Source: Candidatus Babelota bacterium
Lineage (GTDB): Bacteria; Babelota; Babeliae; Babelales; Babelaceae
Direction: 5' to 3'
NCBI GenBank assembly: GCA_003484685.1
Contig: DNBB01000042.1
Span: 1-20,784, forward strand
Length of the DNA stretch: 20,784 nucleotides
Under the pieces are notes generated by a model, which saw nothing but the letters and a program-made list of their open reading frames with translations, did no database searches and was not told the DNA's origin. The position numbers and the translations under genes are program-made. Every line of letters begins with the position of its first letter. Position 1 is the stretch's first letter. Positions 7,397 to 14,502 of the stretch are shown here, one piece after another.

Positions 7397-8743
7397 GTGG
7401 ATCAAATAAAGGCTCAGGCGGGTGATTCTCGGGATGTTCGGGTGCGCATAGCTCCGTCGCCGACTGGTCGCTTGCATATTGGCAACCTACGAGCCGCGCT
7501 TTTCAATTGGTTGTTTGCCCGACATAACGGTGGTACTTTTGTTGTGCGCATTGAGGATACTGATCGAGAGCGTTCTAAACAAGAATATGTTGATTCGATA
7601 CTAGATGCGTTTTCTTGGGTAGGTATGGCGAGCGATGAGCCTATTGTTTTTCAATCGCAGCGTACCGAAATTTATAACGAACAAATTCAAAAGCTTCTTG
7701 ATTCTGGCGACGCTTATTGGTCGGATCCACTGACTGAAGAAAATGGTATTAGTGTTGTACGTTTTCATGTTCCACGAGATCAGGCTGGGGTGACTTTTGT
7801 AGATGCCATTCGTGGCCCTATTACAGTTTCGATAGATCAAATTGATGACTTTGTTATCGCGCGTTCTGATGGTTCGCCATTGTATAACTTTGTTGTCGTT
7901 GTTGATGATCTTTTGATGGGTATGACGCACGTTATTCGCGGCGAAGATCACATTTCCAATACGCCTAAACAGGTTTTATTGTATCAAGCGCTCGGTGCTA
8001 AAGCTCTTCCTCAATTTGCCCATCTTCCTCTTATTTTGGGTGATTCGGGAGCGCCGCTGAGCAAGCGTGATGCGGCGACTGCCGTTTTAGATTACAAAGA
8101 ACAGGGATACTTACCTCAGGCGCTGTGTAATTATCTTGTTCGTCTTGGATGGTCTCATGGGGACCAAGAGATATTTACTCAGCGGGAAATGATAAATTTG
8201 TTTGATATTACTGATGTTCAAAAGGCTGGTGCAGTTTTTGATTTGGTCAAATTGCGATGGATGAATGGCATCTATATTCGACAAGAAACAGCAGAGAGTT
8301 TGCTCGCATATTTGAACGATATTTTACATGTTGATGTGTATGCAGCGTGCCCGTCTTGGAGCCATCGTCAGGTCAGGCAGCTTGCGACGTTGTATCAGGA
8401 TCGTGTTCTTACGTTGCGTGAGCTTGAGGCTGCTATTGTGCAGTTGTACCAGGGGCCTGCGAAGATAGTTGTTCAAGAAGGGTTTGTTGAGGGTTCGGGA
8501 AAGCTGCTGGATGTCTTTTTGTTTGAATTCAATTTGTTAGACGAGATAACCAAGGATTTGATCGAGGCGCTGATTCGTAAAATTTGTGCAGATGCAGATG
8601 TCGGATTGGCCGCGCTGGCTAAGCCCCTGCGCTACGCTCTTACCGGTTCCTTGGAAAGTCCGTCGATTTTTTCGTTACTTGAGATTTTGGGGCGTGATCT
8701 TGTTGTTGAACGTGTTGCGGCATTGCGAGGAGTTTTATCGTGA
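7397..8743 (+). CDS. gltX: Glutamyl-tRNA synthetase
   Basis: This class I aminoacyl-tRNA synthetase charges tRNA with glutamate. The 448-residue product has the HIGH signature as HIGN (27-30) inside RIAPSPTGRLHIGNLRAALF, then RIEDTDRERS, the conserved VIRGEDHISNTPKQVLLYQALG segment, and the KMSKS-like loop as LSKRD (S222-K223-R224). The C-terminal helical domain that reads the anticodon is present but diverged. Whether it is discriminating, or also makes Glu-tRNA(Gln) for an amidotransferase pathway, cannot be read from the sequence, and no gatCAB gene is in the window. It starts at GTG with AAGAGGA about 9 bases upstream, and its stop overlaps the acpP start by four bases (GTGA). Confidence 0.97.
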   Translation: MDQIKAQAGDSRDVRVRIAPSPTGRLHIGNLRAALFNWLFARHNGGTFVVRIEDTDRERSKQEYVDSILDAFSWVGMASDEPIVFQSQRTEIYNEQIQKLLDSGDAYWSDPLTEENGISVVRFHVPRDQAGVTFVDAIRGPITVSIDQIDDFVIARSDGSPLYNFVVVVDDLLMGMTHVIRGEDHISNTPKQVLLYQALGAKALPQFAHLPLILGDSGAPLSKRDAATAVLDYKEQGYLPQALCNYLVRLGWSHGDQEIFTQREMINLFDITDVQKAGAVFDLVKLRWMNGIYIRQETAESLLAYLNDILHVDVYAACPSWSHRQVRQLATLYQDRVLTLRELEAAIVQLYQGPAKIVVQEGFVEGSGKLLDVFLFEFNLLDEITKDLIEALIRKICADADVGLAALAKPLRYALTGSLESPSIFSLLEILGRDLVVERVAALRGVLS

Positions 8744-8982
8744 GCGGATCTGTGGAAGAGCGAATATATGCCATCGTTGCAGAGCAGTTAACGCGTGCAG
8801 CAAGCGAGATCGGACCAGATATGACGTTTGAGGCGATTGGAGCGGATTCTCTTGATCGTGTCGAAATTGTCATGAAGATAGAAGAAGTTTTTGACGTTGA
8901 GCTTGATGACGATGAGCTTGAAAAGCTTGCGACGGTGGGCGATTTTGCCCGCTATATCGAAGCGCAATTAAAAGCAAAGTAG
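8740..8982 (+). CDS. acpP: Acyl carrier protein
   Basis: ACP carries growing acyl chains as thioesters on a 4'-phosphopantetheine arm during fatty-acid synthesis. The 80-residue, acidic protein has the attachment serine S37 in GADSLDRVEIVMKIEEVFDVEL, the best-known ACP motif, within a four-helix layout. It starts at GTG overlapping the gltX stop, with GAGGAG seven bases upstream, so it is co-translated with gltX. It is the last gene of the rpmF operon, followed by a strong terminator. Partner synthases of the fatty-acid pathway are not in the window. Confidence 0.96.
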   Translation: MSGSVEERIYAIVAEQLTRAASEIGPDMTFEAIGADSLDRVEIVMKIEEVFDVELDDDELEKLATVGDFARYIEAQLKAK

Positions 8983-8993
8983 AACGCGTAAGT

Positions 8994-9007
8994 ATATTAC
9001 GTAATAT
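8994..9007. other. 14-bp perfect palindrome
   Basis: ATATTAC followed directly by GTAATAT, between the acpP stop and the terminator. It may be an operator-like site, or chance in AT-rich DNA. Confidence 0.35.
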
Positions 9008-9023
9008 TTGTTAGATACGGTGA

Positions 9024-9057
9024 GGAGAGCAAAGGCAATTTGCTCTCCTTTTTTTTT
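9024..9057 (+). terminator. Strong Rho-independent terminator after acpP
   Basis: GGAGAGCAAA (9024-9033) and TTTGCTCTCC (9039-9048) form a perfect 10-bp stem with a 5-base loop, followed by nine T (9049-9057). It ends the rpmF-acpP operon. The next gene's ribosome site TTGGAG begins at 9061, so that gene either relies on read-through or has a promoter inside this gap that I cannot recognise. Confidence 0.92.
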
Positions 9058-9071
9058 ATTTTGGAGTTCGC

Positions 9072-9815
9072 ATGATGCGGGTGTTAGTTAAGTTAGTTGT
9101 TTTAGTACCGTTGCTGTTGTTCGGAAGCTTTGTTGGTGCGCAAATTAATAAAATTGAGTGTGCATTAGAGCTGCGGCAAGCGCTTGAAGGCTTAGATTTG
9201 GACCAGGATGTGCTGTTTGTTTTTGATATTGATGAGACCATCTTGGTCGCGAACAATCCCAAGGCGCGTAGTGCCTGGTTTGGTGCAATGCTGGCGGAAC
9301 AGATGAAAGCTGCAGTAACGTTTGTTGATGCAATTAATGAGACGCGGCGATTGTATCGTATTGCACAAGAGCAAACAACCCTGGAAGCGGTTGACCCTGA
9401 GCTTATTCAGTTTATTAACGATTTGCATCAAGAAGGAGTAAGGCTTATTGGTTTGACATCCCGAAGCCGTGAGTTATGCGATATTACACCGCAGCAGCTT
9501 GCCGAGGTTGGATTGGTTGGTTTTGGCGATGCAACTGTTCGATACGAATTACAGCTGCATCCACACGAGTTTCCGCTTATTTTTGAAAATGGTGTTTTCT
9601 TTACCTCTGGGGCGCATAAGGGCCTGTGTTTAGGGCGGTTGTTGCGCGAGCTTAATTGGCAGCCTAAAACTATTATTTTTATTGATGATTCATACCATCA
9701 TGTTGAGGCAGTCGAGGCATATGCGAGTATGGTGGGGATACCTGCATATACGTTTCATTTTACCGGGTATCAAAAGACTATGGCGGCGATTGAAGATCGC
9801 TTGCTTAGACGCTAA
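9072..9815 (+). CDS. Secreted HAD-type phosphatase, DUF2608 family
   Basis: A haloacid-dehalogenase-fold protein of 247 residues with a signal peptide (hydrophobic segment to about residue 21, likely cut near VGA-Q, residues 21-24), so it acts outside the cytoplasm. HAD motifs are complete: FDIDETIL with nucleophile D52 and acid D54, GLTSRS with T129, a lysine K183 in SGAHKGLCLG, and IFIDDS with D205/D206 for magnesium. These predict phosphatase-type chemistry on a small substrate that the sequence does not reveal. The layout fits the DUF2608 family, which I recall as common in host-associated bacteria. Ribosome site TTGGAG is 5 bases from ATG 9072; ATG 9075 is also possible. It faces a paralog 12 bp downstream. 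Confidence 0.85.
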   Translation: MMRVLVKLVVLVPLLLFGSFVGAQINKIECALELRQALEGLDLDQDVLFVFDIDETILVANNPKARSAWFGAMLAEQMKAAVTFVDAINETRRLYRIAQEQTTLEAVDPELIQFINDLHQEGVRLIGLTSRSRELCDITPQQLAEVGLVGFGDATVRYELQLHPHEFPLIFENGVFFTSGAHKGLCLGRLLRELNWQPKTIIFIDDSYHHVEAVEAYASMVGIPAYTFHFTGYQKTMAAIEDRLLRR

Positions 9816-9827
9816 TATTTTCTAGAG

Positions 9828-10631
9828 CTATTTAACCGGTATGCTTCCGGCGCTGAGCGCTACGTGCGTGGGCATAACGCCTTCTTCTAGGAGAGGGCGT
9901 ATGCTTTTTTCATACTTATTCAAGTGAAAGCCAATAAAGGGAATATTGCGGCTGACAGCAAATTGCTGCACGTTTTGCACGTTATAGAGCATATCATCAA
10001 CCATTACCAGAAGTTGCGGACGATAGGAAAGTGCATCAATAAAGAGTCCGAGTGTTTTGCCTTTATCTTGGCCACTTGAATAGATAATCCCATCGATTGC
10101 AAGAACGGGTTGTTCTGGCCCTGCAAAGACGAATGTATCATTCCAGCGTGGTATCGGATTTGGAAATGCGATATGTGCACCGGCAAATTGCTTTGTGGTT
10201 ATGGAATTCATAAGAGGTTGCCGTGCTGTAAGGCCGATGATATGAATATTTTGTTGTTTGAGTAGTTCAAAAACGAGGTTGGTATCTTTGTCGACGGGGT
10301 AGAACAGGCTGTCATTGTGTGCCTGCAGATGTTTCACAAAAAATTGTTTTAGTGCGTCGTGCGGCGAGAGCCCTAGGCCTTTGTAGCGAGTAAATTCTTG
10401 GTTAAACCACTCGCTGCGGGCGCGGGGATCTGATGCCCAAATCAAAGTTTCATCGATATCAAACGCAACAAGGGTGCACGGCCCACAGGCGATGTGTGGT
10501 GCGATGGTGGGGAGTATATCCTCAATTTCGTCAATTGTTTTGATAATATCAAGGCGTGCAGCTGCGTGTGCATGACTTGTGGGCACCAATATACAGAGCA
10601 CTATTTTCAGCACATAAAACAACTTTTTCAT
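9828..10631 (-). CDS. Secreted HAD-type phosphatase, DUF2608 family, second copy
   Basis: A 267-residue paralog of the gene it faces. It has a signal peptide (MKKLFYVLKIVLCILVPTSH, likely cut after AHA near 21-23) and full HAD motifs: FDIDETLI with D58 and D60, GLTARQ with T135, K190 in SGQDKGKTLG, and VMVDDM with D212/D213. Shared family segments are PRARSEWF here against PKARSAWF there, just after motif I. The stop codons of the two genes are 12 bp apart with no terminator between them. The start has GGAGG nine bases upstream. Substrate unknown. Confidence 0.85.
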   Translation of the reverse strand: MKKLFYVLKIVLCILVPTSHAHAAARLDIIKTIDEIEDILPTIAPHIACGPCTLVAFDIDETLIWASDPRARSEWFNQEFTRYKGLGLSPHDALKQFFVKHLQAHNDSLFYPVDKDTNLVFELLKQQNIHIIGLTARQPLMNSITTKQFAGAHIAFPNPIPRWNDTFVFAGPEQPVLAIDGIIYSSGQDKGKTLGLFIDALSYRPQLLVMVDDMLYNVQNVQQFAVSRNIPFIGFHLNKYEKSIRPLLEEGVMPTHVALSAGSIPVK

Positions 10632-10779
10632 TCGCAGTCATCCTCCAGTGTCATTTTTTTTGTATCGTATATCGTGCTCTGGTGCAGATGCAAGCGTTGA
10701 ACAAAAGAGTGCTGTTGTTCTGTCTCGCCGGCTATGCGTGTGTTGTATTAACCTTCTAAATGAATAGAACGGTTAGTTT
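10632..10779. other. Non-coding gap after the AAA gene
   Basis: I see no gene in this stretch. Minus-strand leader sequence of the second DUF2608 gene lies at its left end; the minus strand has only weak promoter-like boxes (TTGCAT and TATACG, 16 bases apart) around 10660-10695. Confidence 0.3.
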
Positions 10780-10815
10780 TTGACCGATTAGGGAATCCAT
10801 TCCTTAATCGGTCAA
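10780..10815 (-). terminator. Long hairpin downstream of the AAA gene
   Basis: A 16-base stem (10780-10795 with 10800-10815) with one G-T pair and a TCCA loop; its outer part is TTGACCGATTA paired with TAATCGGTCAA. It starts 8 bases past the stop of the AAA ATPase and probably ends its transcript, though neither side has a strong T-run. Confidence 0.5.
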
Positions 10816-10822
10816 GGGTTGT

Positions 10823-11983
10823 CTATTTTGTTTGAACTTTAGGCAAGCCAAAAAACTCTGGAGTTCCCAAGCCACATGCGGTTACCAGTGGGGCAAGGGG
10901 AAATGTTTTGGGGTATGGATAGATGACAAAGAGGTGGTCAAGGCGCAAGTCTTCAAGGGCGCTATGCATTGATGGGGTAATGCGTGGGTTTTGGCTATAT
11001 TTGAATTCAAAGCCAAGTCGTTTACCATTTTTTAAGAGTAGCAGGTCTAATTCGGCGCCTCCTTGTGTCGCCCAAAAAAAGAGCTCATTGTCTTGTGCTC
11101 CGAATAATTTGACAACTTCTTCAAGCGCAAAGCCTTCCCAGGAAGCGCCTAGTTTGGGGTGCATGATAAGTTCTTCGTACTGCGTAATGGAGAGTAGGCT
11201 ATGCAATATGCCGCTATCGCGGATGTATATCTTGGGGGTTTTAACCTGGCGTTTACTAATGTTCGCAAACCAAGGCTCAAGTAGCCGTGTCATGAATGTT
11301 CCCGTTAGAATTTCGGTGTATGTCCTAACTTTTTGATGAGTAATTTCTAAGCTGCGTCCGATGTCGGACATGTTAAGGATGTTGCCGTGGTTGTGCGCAA
11401 GCATCATCCAGAGCCGACGCATGAGCTGCGGTGGTATGGAGAACCCAAGTTGCGGAATATCGCGTTCCATAAATGTAGTAATGTATGATTGGCGCCATGT
11501 TTGGCTAAATTGATCGCTTCCTGCCAAGTATGAGGGCGGGAATCCTCCACGAACCCAAAGTTTGGTAAGGTCAGGGCACTCTTGAAGCGAGAAAGGGGGT
11601 AATTGTAGGTAGCCAATGCGTCCTGCAAGTGATTCAGAAGATTGACGAATAAGGTCGCGTGACGCGCTGCCCAAAATAAGAAATTTATACGGGCGTTGAT
11701 CTACAAGATAACGCAATACGGGAAATAGATCGGGCAGGCGTTGTATTTCATCAATAATAATGAGGTCGTTATCGAGGTTCTGTAGCGCAAGCATAGGATT
11801 TGCAAGGCTTGCTAGGTCGACTGGATTTTCTAAATCAAAAAAGATTGGTTTTTTAAAAAGCGCAGCATACTGACGAGCCAAGGTAGTTTTTCCCACCTGT
11901 CGTGGACCCAAAAGGGCGCAGATTGGGTGTACTTGATGTTGATGAATAATTTGTTCAAGATACGAAGTGCGCTGTATTTTCAT
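10823..11983 (-). CDS. AAA ATPase with DUF4143 domain
   Basis: A 386-residue protein of the AAA_14/DUF4143 type. The ATPase has Walker A GPRQVGKTT (26-34), Walker B LIIIDEIQ (74-81) and a sensor-1-like LGSAS (104-108). The C-terminal part carries a nuclease-like (PD-(D/E)xK-resembling) pattern, GAELDLLLLKNGKRLGFEFKYS around residues 311-332. Such proteins are widespread, often patchily distributed and suspected to move between genomes; their function is not settled and I assign none. The start has AGGAG eight bases upstream. A perfect TTGACA (minus strand, 12042-12047) lies 59 bases before the start, overlapped further down by a repeated 16-bp element, so the gene may be autoregulated. Confidence 0.88.
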   Translation of the reverse strand: MKIQRTSYLEQIIHQHQVHPICALLGPRQVGKTTLARQYAALFKKPIFFDLENPVDLASLANPMLALQNLDNDLIIIDEIQRLPDLFPVLRYLVDQRPYKFLILGSASRDLIRQSSESLAGRIGYLQLPPFSLQECPDLTKLWVRGGFPPSYLAGSDQFSQTWRQSYITTFMERDIPQLGFSIPPQLMRRLWMMLAHNHGNILNMSDIGRSLEITHQKVRTYTEILTGTFMTRLLEPWFANISKRQVKTPKIYIRDSGILHSLLSITQYEELIMHPKLGASWEGFALEEVVKLFGAQDNELFFWATQGGAELDLLLLKNGKRLGFEFKYSQNPRITPSMHSALEDLRLDHLFVIYPYPKTFPLAPLVTACGLGTPEFFGLPKVQTK

Positions 11984-12013
11984 GACAATCTCCTAGCTAT
12001 TTGTCGTATGCCA

Positions 12014-12029
12014 ATACAGATTACTAGGT
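12014..12029 (+). repeat. 16-bp element, copy 1
   Basis: ATACAGATTACTAGGT, identical to the right arm of the palindrome at 12122-12162. It lies 31 bases before the AAA start codon. On the minus strand it starts 12 bases after a TTGACA box, where the -10 region would be, as expected for an operator. Confidence 0.75.
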
Positions 12030-12121
12030 TAGTTTATTTAGTGTCAAGAATTTTTAGATGTTCATTTTGATTGAATTACGAGTTGTTTTTGATTTACTTG
12101 GATTGTTTTTTCTAAAAGTTT

Positions 12122-12162
12122 TACCTAGTAATCTGTATAAAATTTATACAGATTACTAGGTA
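12122..12162. repeat. 41-bp perfect palindrome, 16-bp element copies 2 and 3
   Basis: Two 20-base arms (12122-12141 and 12143-12162) pair perfectly around one central A. Each arm contains the 16-bp element: inverted at 12123-12138 and direct at 12146-12161. Copy 1 and the inverted copy also frame 12014-12138 as a 125-bp unit with 16-bp terminal inverted repeats, like a miniature inverted-repeat element. An operator cluster or an RNA hairpin are equally possible. Confidence 0.8.
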
Positions 12163-12272
12163 TTTTGATTTGGAGTTGTAAGTTTTTCGATGAGGAGAGC
12201 TTGCTCAAAGATTGCGGTTGCGGTCTGGTGAGCATGGGTAAGCGGGGGAAGAATAAATATTTGGTGTAGAAA
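12156..12272 (-). pseudogene. Orphan 38-codon reading frame, possible gene remnant
   Basis: On the minus strand a frame of 38 codons opens after a stop at 12273-12275 and ends with TAG inside the palindrome. It contains no ATG, GTG or TTG start. The translation, containing THAHQTATAIFEQALLIEKL, has protein-like composition, unlike most non-coding frames in this gap. It could be the tail of a decayed gene cut off by the repeat. I do not recognise it, and chance cannot be excluded. Confidence 0.25.
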
Positions 12273-12277
12273 CTAAG

Positions 12278-12304
12278 AAGGCTCGGGAGAAACTCCCGAG
12301 CCTT
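12278..12304 (-). terminator. Terminator of the outer-membrane protein gene
   Basis: A perfect 12-bp, GC-rich stem (12278-12289 with 12293-12304) and a 3-base loop, 37 bases past the stop of the minus-strand OMP gene. After the stem the minus strand reads CTTAGTTTCT, a weak T-run. Confidence 0.65.
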
Positions 12305-12340
12305 TGAGTGTTTGTTTGCTGTTCTAAAGAATGTTGGATC

Positions 12341-14254
12341 TTAGAACGCGATTCCGCCACTTACAAACAGGCCCCACGAGTTAAGCGCGTTGCTGTCTGA
12401 GCAGGTTGCGAAGGTAACTTCAGCACCAGCATGGAGTGATGGAACCCAATCGCAATCTTCCCATGCATAACCAACATGACCGAAGATCTTGTGTTGCAAG
12501 TAGCTTGGGCTCATACCGGAGCAGACATTGACGTCAGCATCGGTCAAGAGTTTTGGAGCGGCAGTTACTGTTGTTACAGTGCCGACAGGGCCATCTGCAA
12601 TAGTTGGAGTTGTTGAGGAAGAATCTGAAACCGCCATTGGCTCCACAAGTGCTCTACCAGCAGCAAAAGTTGTAGTTAAGTCTGCATTGGTATATTCTTG
12701 AGCATCAGGGAAGACGACGTCAACGGTTGCTGTTAGGTTAACTGCACCAGCAAATTTGGAAAGTGATTTTGCGCTATCAACTGTTCCTGCATTGCTGTAC
12801 ATAGTTGCATTGCTTTGTGTCGAATGAAGTGTGTAGTCTAATGTTCCTGCATCAGTCGTTGGAACCCAAGCGTTACCGGTGGCGGCACCTGTAGCCCAAC
12901 CTTTTGCTGCAACAGGAGCGACACCTTTTACACCAAAGCTCTTGCTTGTGCTTGAGCAGAGGCAGCAATCGTCGCATGCTTTTTCATCGCTACGGCCGTA
13001 GAGGTCGTAACCTAAGCCTGCGCTGAAGCCACAGTCATTCTTGTAACGAAGCTCGAGCTGACCTTCGCCTTTGATGTCGATGCGTACTTTGGTGCGACGT
13101 GTGGTGAACTCAGTTGCGCTGTAGAGATTGCCTGCATAGGTCTTGTCAGCGTTAAACTCTTTTAAGAGCATGTAACGGCTTAAGACGCCATTGTTGAGAT
13201 CAAATACGCGGGTTTGTTCACGCTCAAAGAGGTGCGTCAAGTAGCCTTGGAAGAGGAGATCAACGGTATGCTCATCATCGCAGTTGTAAAGATTTACGTG
13301 ACCGGTTAAACCTGCACCCAATTCCCAGTGGTCGTAACCGACTGCTGGTTGGAATACTTGGCTTTGGTAGCAGTTGTCAATGCGGGTAACGCCTGCAGGA
13401 GCTACGCCTTTGAGGTAGATACCAAAGTGGTAGTCTGGGCAATCAAAGATGTTGTAACCAAGGTCAACATGAATGCCGGCTAATGCATTTTCGGTGCACT
13501 CGCAGCAGCCAAGAATCTTAGCATAGTTCCATGCTTTGATATCACCAAGTGCGGTTCCGCCCAATGCTTTTACCCAGCTGTTGTGTGGAGTAATAGCGCC
13601 AGCGGTTATGCTGTCCATGTAACCTGCATTGAATGCGGTGGTCGAGAAGCTGGTGTTGGTTGTGGTGCTTGTTGTGCAGCATGAATCGCATGAATCACAG
13701 CAGTCGCCGCAGTCATGGTTGAGTTCCCATTTTGCATGTACAAATGGAACGTTTACTTGGAGGTAAAGACCGTCGACGAGTTCATTCAAGCCCAAGTAGA
13801 GGTTGAAATCAAAGATGTTATTCTGTATTTTTGGACAGAACTTGTATGCAAGGTCGGTATCTGTTGCGAGTCCAAAGTAGTCTGCAATGAGATCGTTGGT
13901 GTTATCACGGCTATCGACTGCGCTGCCTTTGAAGTTGAGCACGTTGCTGCCAAAGAGGGCAGATGCCAAACGCTCATCACGGAAGCTACGTTCGTAGCGA
14001 TAGTTAACTGAGAAATCACCATAGAAGCACTCTTCATCATAACGATAGAAGTTATAGTGTGCATTCAATGGAAGATAGTCACCTTGTGAACGCAAAGTGA
14101 GTTGTGTTTTTGGTGCGCATGTGCTTGAGCAACAATCATCGCAGCATGAGCTGCTGCAACTGCCTGTTGAACAACCGCCGAGTGGGCAGCTGCCAAAAGC
14201 GGTGCCCGCTGCCAGCAGAGTCAATGCAAGACATGACCCTAATAGTCTCTTCAT
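12341..14254 (-). CDS. Large cysteine-rich outer-membrane beta-barrel protein
   Basis: A 637-residue protein with a signal peptide (MKRLLGSCLALTLLAAGTAF, cut near 21-22). The mature N-terminus is extremely cysteine-rich (C23, C28, C33, C37, C38, C41, C42, C46), and more clusters follow (DCGDCCDSCDSCC, GCCEC, CDDCCLC); I count about 30 cysteines after the signal. The body shows alternating polar/aromatic strands, and the protein ends in phenylalanine (SGGIAF), the BAM insertion signature of outer-membrane barrels. The lipobox is poor, so a lipoprotein is unlikely. Disulfide cross-linking, as known for chlamydial MOMP and OmcB, is the obvious model but is inference. It may be a porin; no family identified. 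Confidence 0.75.
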   Translation of the reverse strand: MKRLLGSCLALTLLAAGTAFGSCPLGGCSTGSCSSSCCDDCCSSTCAPKTQLTLRSQGDYLPLNAHYNFYRYDEECFYGDFSVNYRYERSFRDERLASALFGSNVLNFKGSAVDSRDNTNDLIADYFGLATDTDLAYKFCPKIQNNIFDFNLYLGLNELVDGLYLQVNVPFVHAKWELNHDCGDCCDSCDSCCTTSTTTNTSFSTTAFNAGYMDSITAGAITPHNSWVKALGGTALGDIKAWNYAKILGCCECTENALAGIHVDLGYNIFDCPDYHFGIYLKGVAPAGVTRIDNCYQSQVFQPAVGYDHWELGAGLTGHVNLYNCDDEHTVDLLFQGYLTHLFEREQTRVFDLNNGVLSRYMLLKEFNADKTYAGNLYSATEFTTRRTKVRIDIKGEGQLELRYKNDCGFSAGLGYDLYGRSDEKACDDCCLCSSTSKSFGVKGVAPVAAKGWATGAATGNAWVPTTDAGTLDYTLHSTQSNATMYSNAGTVDSAKSLSKFAGAVNLTATVDVVFPDAQEYTNADLTTTFAAGRALVEPMAVSDSSSTTPTIADGPVGTVTTVTAAPKLLTDADVNVCSGMSPSYLQHKIFGHVGYAWEDCDWVPSLHAGAEVTFATCSDSNALNSWGLFVSGGIAF

Positions 14255-14264
14255 GGAGTACTCC
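14255..14264. other. Palindrome next to the OMP start
   Basis: GGAGTACTCC is a perfect 10-bp palindrome directly adjacent to the OMP ATG. On the minus strand the ribosome site GGGAG (14261-14265) overlaps it, so it could pair with CTCC next to the start. Confidence 0.5.
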
Positions 14265-14269
14265 CTGAA

Positions 14270-14298
14270 AATATAACCTAGGATAACCTAGGTCCCAA
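14270..14298 (-). promoter_or_regulatory. Promoter region of the OMP gene with tandem repeat
   Basis: On the minus strand TTGGGA (14293-14298) and TATATT (14270-14275) are separated by 17 bases, but transcription would then begin only 8-10 bases before the ATG, so a start further upstream (TATATA around 14302-14308) is also possible. The spacer is made of a tandem 10-bp repeat, ATAACCTAGG twice at 14273-14292 (plus-strand reading). Its palindromic CCTAGG core suggests a regulator site. Confidence 0.5.
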
Positions 14299-14460
14299 CC
14301 GATATATAAAATCCCAAATAAATTTTTTGTAGGTAGTTGATACGCCTCCTTTCTTTGGCCTACTATTCGAGCAAATTCACATGCTCGAGTAACTTCGCAT
14401 ATAATCTAGACAAAACAATTCGAGAATGCAATGATCTTTTTACCCTAATTTGTAGATCAT
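14299..14460. other. Region between the divergent OMP and uppP genes
   Basis: No gene is supported here. It contains an AT-rich stretch with TATATA at 14302-14308, a possible alternative minus-strand promoter. I do not see a convincing plus-strand promoter for uppP. Confidence 0.3.
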
Positions 14461-14502
14461 GTGCAAGTGTTATATTGTGCTTTGTTAGAATACCGAGATT
14501 AT

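Larger units (their letters stand above)
11984..12340. other. 357-bp gap between the AAA gene and the OMP gene
   Basis: No complete gene is seen. It contains the AAA leader with a TTGACA box, three copies of a 16-bp element, a 38-codon open frame with no start, and the terminator of the outer-membrane protein gene; these are listed separately. GC is higher between about 12185 and 12250 than on either side. Confidence 0.6.

Noticed and set aside
12014..12161. CRISPR-like array from three repeat copies
   Set aside because: One copy is inverted, the spacing is unequal (93 and 7 bases), and no cas genes are near.
13715..14011. 98-residue plus-strand frame
   Set aside because: Antisense shadow of the cysteine-rich outer-membrane protein gene.
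14461..14502. GTG start of uppP at 14461
   Set aside because: No ribosome site and an atypical N-terminal addition; ATG 14503 gives the family length.
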